A stretch of 64,000 bases of DNA from Letharia columbiana (taxonomy: Eukaryota; Ascomycota; Lecanoromycetes; Lecanorales; Parmeliaceae). The stretch is taken from the NCBI RefSeq assembly GCF_014066305.1, contig NW_023501042.1, positions 434,001-498,000 on the forward strand. The letters run 5' to 3'. Positions 36,796-50,735 of this stretch are shown in pieces; positions within the stretch are counted from its first letter, which is position 1; each line of letters opens with the position of its first letter. The translations under genes and the position numbers were made by a program. Under the pieces are notes generated by a model that did no database searches, was not told the origin of the DNA, and saw only the letters and a list, made by a program, of their open reading frames with translations.

Positions 36796-39120
36796 TATAT
36801 ATATTATTACTCGCTATATTCTTATATATATAATTATTTAAAAGTCAAAACTTCTAATTTAAGAAAGTCGATTTCGATTTTATAAGAAAAGATATTTAAT
36901 ACTTTAACGAGTATTAATATATATAAATTTTAAAGAGATTTAGATATTAAGAGAAGAGATTAATAGAGCTAAGATCGGGTAATAGAAATATAAATATATA
37001 TTATCGATCTTTATATATATTATATTAACTTTAACGCGATTATAGCGATAAGAAAGCGTATTAGCGACGATTTTCCTTCTTAGATAATTAGCGTTTACGA
37101 GATATATTATAAATAATAATACTCTTATCTTTAATAGAAAAGATAGATTACTCGATATAGTAATATAAATTTATATATATAAAACTTAATATCTAGCGAT
37201 AGTATTATTATTAAGTTAAATTGAATTGAGCTTATAGTATATTATAATCGAGTCTAACTCGACTTATAGAGTCGAGTTAATATCGCGAACTATAGAAATA
37301 ATAAAATATTAGTATAAGGCGATTACTATTTCTAAAAAAATTATTCGAATAGTATATAGTAATTATTAAACTAATAAATATTATTCGAATAGTATATAGT
37401 AATTACTAAATGCGATAAATATTATTTAAATAGTATATAGTAATCGGAAATAAAAAGAAGTTTAAGTAAATCTTACTTATTCTCTCTATAAGTCTTAGAT
37501 CTTTTATAAGTATAATAGCTCTTAATATAGCGGGTAACGAAATCCGTTATTCTTAATTAATAGTAAAGTCTACTTACTCTATTATAGATTAATAATCTAT
37601 TAGCGTAATCTTCGAGTAAAGAGTTATAAATGCCTCTAATGATTTTAATTTATAATTCGAAAATATCTAATATATATAGTCTATTATTAATATATAATAA
37701 CTCGTTATAAAGATAATAATTATTATAATAGCATCGATTATTATAATAATTATAAGTTAAATATATAAGATTATTAATTAATTCTATCGAGAAAGTCTAA
37801 GCTATATATCGCTAGTACTAAGACTTAGCTTAATAAAACTTAATCCTTAATAAATACTCGAAATAGAAAAGATATCGACGTTCTCGTCGACTATTAAAGA
37901 AAGTACTTTTAGTAAAAAAAGTAAACGCTTTCTTAGAAATAAGTACTTTCTTAGAAAGCATCTTATTATTTCTTAATATACCTATTACTCCTTTATAATA
38001 CTATTATATTATCTATTAAAATCTCGAAAGTAACTAAATTAATAGAAGTAACGAGATTTTTGAAAGTAGCTAGATTCTTAGAAGTAACTAGATTCTTAGA
38101 AGTAGCTAGATTCTTAAAAGCTATCAACGTAGAGATTTAAACTCTTACTAAGGTTCCCGAAATTACTTTTAAAAGAAATCCCGAAATCGATATTAGAGTT
38201 TTCTAAGATCCTCTTTCTTATAAAAAAATAGAATTATAGCGTATTAAGACTTTAAACTCTCTTTCTAATCGTAATATTAGAGTTTTCTAAGATCTTAAAA
38301 TTACTTTCGAGAGAAACTCCGAGATTATTACTTAATAAAGAATTTAATTCTAAAAACGATCTCTTTCTCGTGAAGAAATAGAATTACGGCGTATTAAGGC
38401 CCTAAAAGCTCTTTTTAATTATACTTACTTACGAATATTATATTCGTTAATCAATTTTTAAATATTTCTAAGATCATCGATATCGTATTAAACGTTATAC
38501 TCGTTATTATAATTCTTCTATTTTACGAGATATTATATCTTATTCTATAATTTCTACTTCTTAAAAAGAATCTTAATCTTATCTTTTATCTCTACTACGT
38601 GAGAAGAATTAATATTTCATATTTTTTAATAAGAATTCTTATTCTTAGAAGCGAGTTTTAATTACACTATCGATACTATAGAGTAAATTATTATTACAAG
38701 AAAAAGTTTTAGACGATAAATAAATACTTCTACTTTCTTAAGAATCTTAAATAAACTAATACGTTAATAATATAACTTACGATTATTAATATTAGAAATT
38801 TTATATTTATAATATAAGCGTAAGTAGATTATACTTCTCTTAATTAACTTAAGAGATTTATATAATTTATCGTAGTAAGCCTTAATTATAATATTTATAA
38901 AAGTTAGCGAGTTCTTCGCTTACTTACGCTTTAGCTATTATAAACTTATAAAGTCTTTAAGCGAAAGTTTTAAAAGAAACTTAAGAGAATTACGTATATT
39001 AAACTTATAGAGTATCTTATTTAATAATACTTCGATAAATTAATTTTTAGAGTTATTAAAGCTATCTTATAGATATAAAAATATTAATATTTAATCTAGA
39101 GTAGAATTCGCTATTATAAA
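36796..39120 (-). other. AT-rich sequence downstream of the Gypsy pol, probably its 3' part
   Basis: About 2.3 kb on the 3' side of the integrase core. It should include the integrase C-terminus and perhaps one LTR, but I could not define an LTR pair. Short near-repeats (aagtagctagattctt-like, about 38,050-38,110) and patches with residual CA/TG are present. Confidence 0.45.
37341..37462. repeat. ~40-bp tandem repeat, three copies
   Basis: The landmark ttattcgaatagtatatag (third copy ttatttaaatagtatatag) occurs at 37341, 37381 and 37422. It lies near where the 3' end of the Gypsy element might be, so it could be part of an LTR. Confidence 0.85.
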
Positions 39121-41520
39121 ATATTATATAGCAATTTCTATAGTCTAATTCGTATATTTAGACTATTTATTCATTTAAGAATAATAAGCTATAAAGACGA
39201 GAATTTCTATTCTTAGCTTCTAAAAGATCCTCTACTAAAACTCGAATATAAATTTAATATTATAATTCGAGATCGTTATTAATAGAATATCTTAATTATA
39301 TTATATAAGATTAGCGAGTAAAAGATTAACTTACTTAACGACTAAATAAGTAGTTTTACTAGAAATAAATAATACTCTTTTTAAGAATTTATTTATTACT
39401 ATAAGTAAGTAATCTAATTTATTACATATTATAGAGAGAGTAATAATAAAATTCATTACTATAATATAAAACGAGATATCGAGTCTATTAATAGAAATTA
39501 TACTTTCGTAAGACTTATAGCACTTAATTTAATTAAGTTTATACTTCGAATAGTATTTTATATAGACTTATAAACGCTTAGAAAGATAATATATATATAT
39601 CGAGCTAACGATACGATTATATAATCTATAGAAATTATTATAATACTAATAATCGTAGATTAACTCGAAGATTTTCTTTTCGAAAGTATTAGATATATAT
39701 AGTCGTTCTCATCTATCGTTAAAATTTATATAGTAGATTAATTCTTCTTATAACTTAAAATAAAGATTAATCTTTCTAATAAAGATATCGTTAAGTTTTT
39801 ATAAGAGAACTTCTAAGGTAGCTCGATCTTCTTAAACTTTTCTAAGAATCTCGAGAATCTTATTCTACTATAGATCTTTAACGTACTTCGTTATAATACG
39901 CGTCTTAAAATTATTAAATATTTCTATAAGCGTAACGTAATAGATATTAAGCTATTCTTTATCTTTTAATCTAATATAAGATTCTTAGCATAAGCGAGAT
40001 AGAGCGTTAGAAATTATATACTACTTTTTAAACTTATAACAAAACTTAAAACTTCTAAATTATTAAATATACTTTAAAATATAAATAATATAAAGATTTA
40101 ACTTAGCTATTAAAGATATAGTTAGCGTAATTTACTTAATTACGTCTAATATTATTCTATAATCTATATAAACTATAATATATAGAGTAGACTCTATTAT
40201 ATATCGAGTTTTACTAAGTATCTAGACGATTTCTATAAATTTTAACTTAATAGACTAATAGCGAATCTCGATATCTTTAAAAAATCTATTAAGAAAGAGT
40301 ATAGAGCGAATCTAAGATCGTCGTAGATAGACTTTCTCTATTTTTATATTACTAGTTATATAATATACTATAACTCTAAATTTAAAGTCTTTATTAATAT
40401 CTAGATCGATATAAAGCGTTTACTTATTATTAAAGTAAATAAGAAATAAGAACTTAGAAAGAGTTTTCTATAATACGTGAAAAGATATAAATTTTAGCTT
40501 CGAAGGTATATATAACTCCGCTCTTATAACAAAATTCTTTTTTTTATAATCGATCTTAAGCGAGTTAATAAGTATAAAGATTTTATAATTTTATAATAGT
40601 TTAATAATAGTAGTATAATAAGCGATATAGTTATATAATTACCTAGTTATTTCTAAATAAATTTTAAATTTAACTAAAATATCGAAAAATAAAAGTTAAG
40701 AAATAATCTTTAACTTATCTTCGACCGTTTATAGATCTAAGAAATCGACTTTTTATTTAAGTAGTTATATTAAAAGATAGTTAAGAAAAGCTTTATTTAA
40801 GTTAATAGATATTTCTAATTAAAAGAAAAAATTAAAGATTTCTTAAAGATAATAAAGATACTCTTTTAAAGTCTTAAAGTAGATTATAATATTATCGATA
40901 TAGACTCTAGTAAAGCTATAAAATTTTCGTAGAAATTAATCTATCTATTACTATATATAAGCTAATAAGTTCTTATAACTTATTACTACTATATTAAACG
41001 TTTTTTAATCTTAATAATTAATAACTATAAGTTAATAATAATATTATAAATATATTTACTATTAATAAAAGAAGCTAATATAATCTATTATATTAATATA
41101 ACGATAGCTCTTAATTAATAATATAAGATTTAACTATAAAGAAAGCGAGTAAATATCTACTTAAATAATAGAGTTTAAATCTTATATATCTATAATAATA
41201 CGATCTTTTCTAATATTATTTAATATTATCTTCTAGATAATAAAAATTAAATAATTAAAAGAGATAGATTCTATAGTTTAGCTAAGACGACCTTATTTAT
41301 AAAGCTTATTAAATATCTTATTAATAACTTTCTTAACATTCTTATCAAGTAAGTATACTCTCGCTATTCTAGATATATACTATTTCTAATTAGACTTAAA
41401 AAGAATATATATTTATTCCTCTTATAAAACCTCGATAAATCTTTCTTCTTACTTGAATTTAGAAAACTCCTTAATAACGAATTAAATTATCGAATTTCCT
41501 TCGTAGATTATAGCGCCATT
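39121..41520 (-). pseudogene. Ty3/Gypsy retrotransposon pol (reverse transcriptase to integrase), RIP-inactivated
   Basis: One minus-strand frame (41520 downward) reads through stops as a fungal Gypsy polyprotein. The reverse transcriptase N-terminal region shows IARVYLLD...KVINKIFNKLY (about 41,350), then RKDRIIIDI*DLNSII with VDIYSLSL (about 41,120-41,210), DYISFFY, and the active-site box VYIDN at 40905-40891, where the family has YIDD or YVDD. The integrase core is in the same frame: MNF at 39456 (Asp to Asn), ISN with the second Asp to Asn at 39267, and SKYTN with Glu to Lys at 39159. The second and third catalytic codons are 36 apart, the exact DD35E spacing, and the core ends TIEIAI as in Gypsy integrases. 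Stops lie at former Gln, Trp and Arg positions. The element is dead. Confidence 0.92.
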
Positions 41521-43320
41521 AAGAAGTATAATATTTACTTTCATTAGAAGTATAGCAATTTCTAAGATAGGCGATTTAGCTTCTAAAAATAAAATCGTAT
41601 TAATCTTAGAAATAGATAATAAGATAATATCTAATATTAATACTATAATAACTTTTAAAGTTATAGATAAAGTAAATATTATAGCTATAGCGAGTAGAGT
41701 AATCGCTAAAGCTATTATAATTTTTATAAATACTTACTTAATCTAATTTATATAATACTTTTTCTTAGAATATCGAGTAATTAAATTCGCTACGTTAGAC
41801 TTACCTTTCGTAATATAAAAATAGTTATTAAAATTCGTTTCTTAAAAAGTTTTAAGATGAAGATTTCGAGGAATCTTGATAACTTAATCGAAATTATTTT
41901 TAGCGATTATAGAATTTATAAAAGTATTAATAAAAAGAGTATATAATAATAGTAAACCTTAATTTAATTTAAAGAAGAAATCGCGATTTAATAACGAAGT
42001 ATAATATATTAATATCGATATCTAAGAATAAGATAAAATAATAGTAAATTACTTCGCGTATATTAAATATAATACTAGTCGACCTCTAATACGTATTTCT
42101 AAAGATATATCTACTTAATAACTTTTAATCTATACTATAAATTTAAATATTAGAATATTAATTTCTTTAGATATTATAATATCTATACTAATAAATATCT
42201 TCGTCTTAAGATTATCGACGATATAAATCTCTCTTAACGCTATTATTATTATTATAGACTTTTTATTCTTAAATTCTAATAAAAGTAGAGGGAAAATAGC
42301 GTACTTTAAGATTTAATACTTATTAAATCTTAAATTATATATTATAATTAGACTCGTTATTCGACGAACTTTCTTTCTAGATAAAACTCGTTAAAACTAA
42401 ATACGATCTATAAGCGTTATAAAATAGCCTATATCAAAACATAATTTCTTAGATTCGATATTCTCGATTATCTTAGCAGCCTCTATAGCGTAATAATAAT
42501 CTCGAAAAACGTAGTTAAAACTAATTTCCTAGAAAGAATTAACGAAAGATTTCTTTATCACAGCGGGAAATACTATTATAGAAGTAGGTTTCTTAAAAAT
42601 AAAATTCCTCGCCGTAAATTTCAATAATAATCGCTCTTAACAATTTGATCTAGCTATCTAGCGACCTTTATTAGCGTTATTAAGATACTTATAGAGCTCG
42701 TTTTTTAATAAGAAAATAATATAATAATAGCGGTAATAAGAGTTAATAGTTAAGATATAGGGGATTTTAATAATAGAACTCGTAGAAATACTATTCGTAT
42801 TAGCGAAGTATTCTTTAATTTTATCTTTCTAGCGTAACTAATAGTAATCAAGTTCCTCATTAGCGTAATAATTTCCGAGTTCTTTCGCTAAAAAACTCGA
42901 AGTATCTTTAGATATCGACTCGAGATTAAGATCGAAAGACGTATAAATTATAGAGTCTATCTTATTAGTTTAATAAGTAATATCTTACTATCATATAGAT
43001 CTACTCTAATATCAATTAAAAAAACTAACATTTAACTTACTTTTTTACTTTCCGCTAATTATTTTATAACGAGAATTTAATTAACTTAAAAATTAATTTA
43101 GCGAATCTAACTCTATAGTAATTTAGAGCGATTATCGAAAGACTAATAAGATAGAATTTAAAATTAATTAATAAGAATTTTAAGATACTTATTAATATAA
43201 CTAATACTAGCGAGATAGCTAATTAATAAAACTATTTTTATAATAATTATTATATATCTGCGAGAACTCTTAAAATTACTACTAATTTAACTTCGATATT
43301 ATATATTTCCTTCTAATTAA
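41521..43320 (-). other. AT-rich sequence upstream of the Gypsy pol, probably its gag/protease part
   Basis: By position this should hold the gag and protease region of the same element, but I did not identify a zinc knuckle or protease motif. The stretch about 42,420-42,660 keeps more CA and TG than its surroundings. Confidence 0.4.
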
Positions 43321-46300
43321 AAAACTCGTCATTATTTATATATATAATAAATCACACGATAAATAAAAAATTTAAAATTCATACCAAATAAACTCGCTTA
43401 AAAATTTTAATTAATATTAAAAAAAAAATTAATTAAAAAAATAATAAAAAAAAAAAAAAATTAATAATTAAAAAATAATATATTTTCAAATTATTTTAAA
43501 ACTAAATTTTTTTATAAAAAAAAAAAAATAAAAAAATAAAATTAATTATATATAATTTTAATAAAGATAAAATAATATATAAAAATAAAATTTAATAAAT
43601 TTAAATTTAAAATTAGTTTCTTTTTAGATATAAATATATTTATTCGCTATCGCGATCTCTTAGTATTTTTATTTTAACTAAGCTTATTCTCCGCTTTTTA
43701 TTTTAATTAAGAATCTAGTTATCGTCTAACTAATCTATATTAAGACTCTTTAATATTATTATTATTATTAGTATTTAATATTTATTATAATAAATTATTA
43801 GATTTAATCTCTTTTACTTTAATTATTATAAAAAGATAAATTAGTAGATATATATAAAAGAATTAAAGGGCTTATATGAATATCTACGAATATTAAGCTA
43901 TTCTTAATTTTAATTAAAGTTTATTTTATTAAAAAGTACGTTAATTCTAATAAGTATCGATATTAGAAATAAAGAGAATATATATTAGCGCTATTATAAG
44001 TATATTATTATAGAGTTTAATTTAAAGAATAATTATTTCTATAAAAATAGTAAGACTTAAAGATAAGAAAGTAAGAATAAAATATATGAAAATTTTAATA
44101 AGTTATAGTAGTTTAGCGCTAGTTAAATTAGATAAAAATAATTACTTACTAGCTCGCTCTTTTAAATCTTTTATTTTTTAATCTATATAAGCTATAATAA
44201 TAATTATAATTATTATAAAAGTAGCTAAGATTATATTAGATAATAACACTTAATAAGCGTAATTCGCTTAAATTTAAATCTTTAAAATTAAAGAGAAAGC
44301 GTTTTATTAATATTTAATTTAAGCTAGATAATATAAAGTAATCTAAAAATTTAATATACGCGATAGATATCTAAGCTTTTCTTCCCCTCTTCTTTCTCTC
44401 TAAGACTTTCTTTTTATATTAACTCTTCTTATTATTAGACTATCTTCTTTATATATTAGACTTCTATTTAAATAATCTAATATTATTATAATAATATTAA
44501 AAGTATAATATAGTCGTTAAGTTATATATTTATTTCTTTATCTTTTAATAACTTTAAGTTAATATATAGATAGATCGCGTAAAGAGCTTAACTTATATAT
44601 ACTTAATCTATTATTAATAGATCTTTAAAAAAGCTAATATTATTCTAGAGTACTAGATATAGTATTAAAATAAAGTTTTTATTAGATATTATCGCCGCTT
44701 TAATCGCTATCGTTATTACTTTAATAAATATTATCTCTACTTTAATAATATTAAAGCGTTAATAAAAATTAGATAATATATTTTTCTAATTATTATTATA
44801 TTTATTATATATAACTAACGCGAGCTATAGCTTAAGCTTTACGCGAGATTTATTATTATTAAAAATTAATTAATCTTATAATTTTAAAGCTTCTCTTTTA
44901 ATATCTAATTCGTTAGATTATACTTAATTAAAATCTATTAAAGCGCTATTATATTTAAAGATTCGCTTTTAAAGTATTATATAAGATAATAGAAGTCTTT
45001 CTAATTCGTTAGTTTAAGAGTAAATCTTTTATTATTACGCTTTATAATTAGCTCTAATAATCTCTATTTAAATAAATATTTATCTTTATATAATATATAA
45101 AAAGCGAGTTATATTATAGAAAAAGAATTTAAATCTTATAATTATTTTAGCTAAGTCGTTTAAAGTAAAGAAGAAAAATATATTTATCTTTAATTATTAA
45201 ATTAGTTAATTATTATAAATATAATTATAAGATATAATTATATATTATTAATTATTCTAATAATTATAAAAAGTATAAAAGAAATAAAATTATATAATTA
45301 AGTACTTATAAACTTTTCTCTTCTAAGTATTTATTTTAATTTAGAGTTTAATCGCTATCTAATTAAAAAAAGAGTAAGATATAGAAAGTATATAAAAGTA
45401 TATTTAATAATTCTAGAATAAATTAATAATATCTATAATAATAATTAGAATTAAGAATTAGATATACTTAAATAAGAGATAGCTTTATATTACTTATATA
45501 ATAGTAAGAGTAATAATTAAGATTAAAATATTAATCTAGATAGCGTAGCTTTTATAGTAGATTTTTTATTACTATATATTAAATTAATTATATATTAATA
45601 AAGATTTATAATTTTATCTTCTAGATATAATTATATTTAATATTTTAAGATTTTTATAATAGCTCGATATTAATTAATTAATATATTAATATTATTATAT
45701 CTAAACTATAATAGAGCTTATTATTAAATTTTATATCGCGCTTTTAAATAGCTTAAAAGATAAAGTCTATTTAATTATTAGCGCGTATAATAGAATTATT
45801 TTTAATACTTATATCTTATTTAGCTTTAATATTATTTATACTCTTATAATCTAAGCTTTTATCTTTATTTATATATATAATAATTTACGCGAAAAGTAAA
45901 ACTCTAGACTTTCTCTAAATTACGCTCGCGTATTTTTTTTATATAATATTATTAAAATATAAATCTATTTATTAGAATAATAATTAGACTTAGAAGTTAT
46001 TTATCGCTTATCTATTATATTTTATCTAATCTACTTAAAAGCTTACTTCTATTTTCTTATTAAGTCTATTAATTAGATTAAAAGTTTATATCTTATTTTT
46101 ATATAAATATCTAATCGCGTATTAAATAATATCTTATTATTTAAGACTTTTAAATATAATCTAGCTAAGAAAAGAATCTATTATATAAAAAATTATAAAT
46201 CGCGATATATATTTTTATAGCGATAGAGAATTCTAATTATCTTTCTAATTATTATTATTTAAAGATAATTATAATAGCGAAAAATACTTATATTCTTATT

Positions 46301-48396
46301 TTTAATCTAGAATTAGAATTATATAATTAACTTATTAAGATTTTAGATTTAAATAATCTATATTCTTATAAAAATACTTAGATCGCTTAAATATATTAGC
46401 GATATTCTTATATATTAATTTAATATTAATAAGCTTAAAAGTCTCTTATATCTCTTCGCTCGTCTTATTAAATATAAATTTATATCTTATTATATTATAA
46501 TTCTTAGATTATTATCTAGTCGATTCTAATAATAATATTTATTCTTTTTTATTCTTAAGCGTCTATACTATATAGTTTCTAAGAACTATATATTTTATTC
46601 TAATAAAAAATATATATAAAAAAGAAAGATAGTAAATTTTTTTAAACTTTATAATTAAAGATAATTAATAAGTAAGTTTAATATAAATAAGATTAATATA
46701 TAAATAACAAGTCTATTTAAATATAGATTAGAATATTAAAATTAAAATTAATATAGAGAAAAACTTATATTAATAAATATTATTTTAATAATTCTTTTTT
46801 AAGAAAATTTTTATAAATTATATAAGACTCTTACGTAATAAAAATAAATATTCTTTTAAGAGTTTATTATATCTTCGAAAATTTCTAGATATTTAATCTT
46901 CTTTCTAATAGATTTAATTATAGTTTATTATACTCGTTATTATAGTAAGAAGATATCGATAAATACTTTGATCTTTTATATTTATATCTTTTCTATTAAC
47001 ATTATTAAAAAATTTATATTCTCTAAAAAAAAGTTAAAAATTTTTAAATCGCTTAATCTTTTAATTAATAATATTTAATTATATATCGATAATTATATCT
47101 TTATCTTCTTTCTTTATATCGAGTTACTTATCGCGCTTTATATTAATATTCTTAATAAAATCTAGAATTAAAACTATATCTAAGCGAATTTAATTATTTA
47201 TAAAGTTTATTATCTTTAATATAATATATAAAATATTACGCGTAAATATTAGCTATAATATTAGAAAGATATTAGAATAATTATAATAATAATTAGAATT
47301 TATAATAAGTATATTAATTATATATAATATATTTAATAATTCTCTCTTTTATTTTCTTCTTTTTTTTAGAAGTAATTATTTAATATTTAAAGAAAGTTAG
47401 AAGTTTTTTCTTAGCTATAGATTTCGCTATTATATTTATATTATTTTATTTTCTTAAGATTACTCTTAATAATTTATATATATTTAAACTTACTAAATAC
47501 TAACGCGACTTTACTATATTCTTATTTTTAAAATATTTATCTACTATTTTTTATATCTTACTATTATTTAAGCTTTTAAAATATTTTTATTTCTTTAGAG
47601 ATAATATAATAGAGCGAATTAAAGTTATTATCTTTATTAATAATATTAGCTTTTATAATATTAAGAAATAATAGAAAGTATATAAATTTATTTATTTAAT
47701 TAAACTCTTATTTAAGATAATTATAATAATAATTTTCATATAAAAAGCTTATTATAAGATATTAAAGAATATATTATAAAGAGTATATTAGTATTATAAT
47801 AGAAACGATAAGAAAATTTAAGTAGAATTATATTATTATAAAAGATAATATAATTAGAAAAAGTATTAGAAAAGACTAAAATATAAGAAAATTTAAGAAC
47901 GCGCTAATAAAAAAATAGGCTAGTTTACTAGCGCGTTTTCGCGTTTTTTTAAAATCTTATTTATAAAAATATTCGATACTAATTTTTAATATTATAAAGT
48001 CGAATTTTAATCGAATTTTTTTAAATTTAATAATCTAATTAGAATAGTTAAGAATTATTATTAATAATAGACTTTTTCTAGCTTTTATATAATAATAGAT
48101 ATCTATTTTAAGCTTCTAAAAATCTAGATCTAAGAATCTTATAAGATAAATTTATCTTTTTTAAGATTTTATTTTACGCTTTCGATTTATTATACGTATT
48201 TTCTCTTTTTAAAGAATTATTAGAAAGATAATTAGAATATTAATTAGATCGCTTACTTTTAGAATACTATTTATTTTATATTTATATTTAAAAAGATATA
48301 ATAATAAATATAAATACTTTTAATTAAGAATCTTTATTAATAAACTCTTAACTAGCTATTTAATTTTTTAATTCTAAAAAAATATTAAATTAGTTA
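43321..48396. other. Unassigned AT-rich, RIP-mutated sequence
   Basis: About 5.1 kb. It begins with nearly pure A/T homopolymer-rich DNA (43,390-43,620). The dispersed motif ctaattat...ctaattat starts to appear from about 45.4 kb onward. No protein was recognised. Confidence 0.5.
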
Positions 48397-48612
48397 GAAG
48401 ATTCTAAAAGCGATAAATTAGAAAGTTCTTAAAGTAATTAATTAGAAAGTTCTAAAGATATTTAATTAGAAAGTTCTTAAAGTAATTAATTAGAAAGTTC
48501 TAGAGATATTTAATTAGAAAGTTCTAGAAGTAATTAGTTAGAAAGTTCTAGAGATAATTAATTAGAAAGTTCTAGAAGTAATTAATTATAAAGTTTTAAA
48601 AGTAATTAATTA
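48397..48612. repeat. 24-bp tandem repeat, about nine copies
   Basis: The landmark gaaagttc (variants gaagattc, taaagttt) occurs at 48397, 48421, 48445, 48469, 48493, 48517, 48541, 48565 and 48589, always 24 bp apart. Read on the plus strand each unit is roughly LESSRSN followed by TAA, as if a former Gln codon had been turned to stop by RIP. This points to an octapeptide repeat in a lost protein. Confidence 0.92.
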
Positions 48613-49919
48613 ATAGATTTAGATAGTAATTTCATTAATAAATTTAATTATATTAGAAAAAGAAGAGATAGACTTTATTATAAAAGAAGCTTAAGATTAA
48701 AAACTTCTAATATATAATAAGAATAGTAATATTATAATCTAGCGATAAGTTTTATAATAAATTTATATAAATTTATTAATTTTAATATATAAGTAATTAA
48801 TATAATTAGAAGAAGAAGAAATAACTCTTATAATTCTAATTATTATAATAAAAAGAGATTTAGATATAATCTTCTCTTTTCTAATTATTATTCTAATTAT
48901 CTAACTTTCTAAATTAGATAAACTTAAAAATATATTAATAAGAATAAAGAGTTAATATATATATTCGATAACGATATATTTAGCGATAATAATAATACTT
49001 TATTTTAAGATTAGACTATCTTTTAATCTCGAGATATTATTTATAAAAATAGAAATTTTAATAATATATATAGTAAAAATATTAAAATTATAATAGTTAA
49101 AGAATATCTATCTACGTACGTAAATTATTAAAAAAGAATAAATATAATAAAAAACTTAGAAAGAGGAGATTTAATATACTTTTTAGCGGCGGTCGCGATA
49201 GATAAAATAATATTTTAAGTATTATTAGTAGTAAAAGTAGCTAGAAAGTCGAGTAATAAGACTTTTAGAAAATCTATTATAAGTAAAAAGAGTATAGATA
49301 AGAGAAAAAGCGTCGCTAATTATATATTTAAAGTAAGAAAATTATATAGATTTTATCTTAGATAGTAAGTTTAGTCTTATATATATTTCTAATTATCTTT
49401 CTAATTATAGTCTACTAGCTATTACTCTTCGCGAAATTAAATATTTTTAGAAATTAACTACGCTATTAATTTCGAAAGCTTTATTTTAAAAACTTATTTA
49501 AGAAATTTCGTTAGATATAATAGATAAAAGAAATAATATTAAGTATTATTAATAAAGTTCTATTATTAAGGCGATATAGAAGATAATAGAATCTTTTCTA
49601 TCTAATAATTTTTTAAGTAAGACTTTTTATTATTCTTATATGAAATTCGCTAATAATAGAATATAGATATTTAATTATTAGTAATTTATAATAAACGCGT
49701 AATATTATAGATTAAGAATATACTACTTTTATATAGACTTTTAAAATTATATAATATTAAGTTATATATAAGTATAAAGATAGATTAAAAGCTTATAGTT
49801 TAATTTAGATAGACTATTAAACTACTATAAGTAATAAAATAAAAAACTTTATAATTAAATTATCGACTTTTTTAATTTATAATATAACTCTTAATTATAA
49901 TATTACTTATAAGATTATA
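48613..49919. other. Unassigned AT-rich sequence after the 24-bp array
   Basis: About 1.3 kb. It may continue the gene that held the 24-bp repeat, but I could not follow a frame. No other feature was seen. Confidence 0.4.
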
Positions 49920-50735
49920 TTCTACTTTAAATTCTAGTTATCTTTAAAATTAATATTATATAATATATTTAATTTATAATTTAAAAGATTTATATTATAT
50001 TAAAGAATTAATAATTTTTATTATTATAAAATTATTTATATTATAATTATAGTTTTAATATAAATATATATTATATTTTCTTATCTAATTATTAATAATT
50101 ATATATTTTTATAGATTCTTATTATTATCTTAAAAAATAAAAGATTTTATTAAAGTCTATATATATTTAATTATTATATTAATTCTCGACTTAGAATTCT
50201 AATTATCTTTATAATTAATATTATATAAAATTATTAATTTATAATTCTAAAAAATTATATTATATTAAAAAATTAAAATAAGTTATTATTATAAAATTAT
50301 TTATATTATAATAATAGTTTTAATATAAGAAGTATATTTATTATACTTACTTATTTAATTAATAAATACTATATTTATATAATAGATTCTTATTATTATC
50401 TTAGAAAATAAAAGATTTTAATTAAAATCTATTAGATATTTATTTATTATATTAATCTTAGATTCGTATTCGACTTAGAATTCTAATTATCTTTATAATT
50501 AATACTATATAAAGTATTTAATTTATACTTTTAGAAAATTATATTATATTAAAAATTATATTCTATTAAATTATAAAAAAAATCTATTATTATAAAATTA
50601 TAAGTATTATAAGTATAGTTTAAATATCTTATTTTCTTATTTAATTAATAAGTATTATATTTAATAATAGATTTCTATTATTATCTTAAAAAATAAAAGA
50701 TTCTATTAAAATCTATAAGATATTATATTTTTTAT
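49920..50735. repeat. ~270-bp tandem repeat, three diverged copies
   Basis: The word attctaattatctttataatta (first copy attctagttatctttaaaatta) recurs at about 49,931, 50,200 and 50,479. Each is followed by attatattaaa-, attattataaaatta- and agattcttattattatctta-type segments in the same order. The array ends where the inverted end B' begins. Confidence 0.78.

Noticed and set aside
48397..48612. CRISPR-like array
   Set aside because: Continuous 24-bp tandem units without unique spacers, in a eukaryotic genome.
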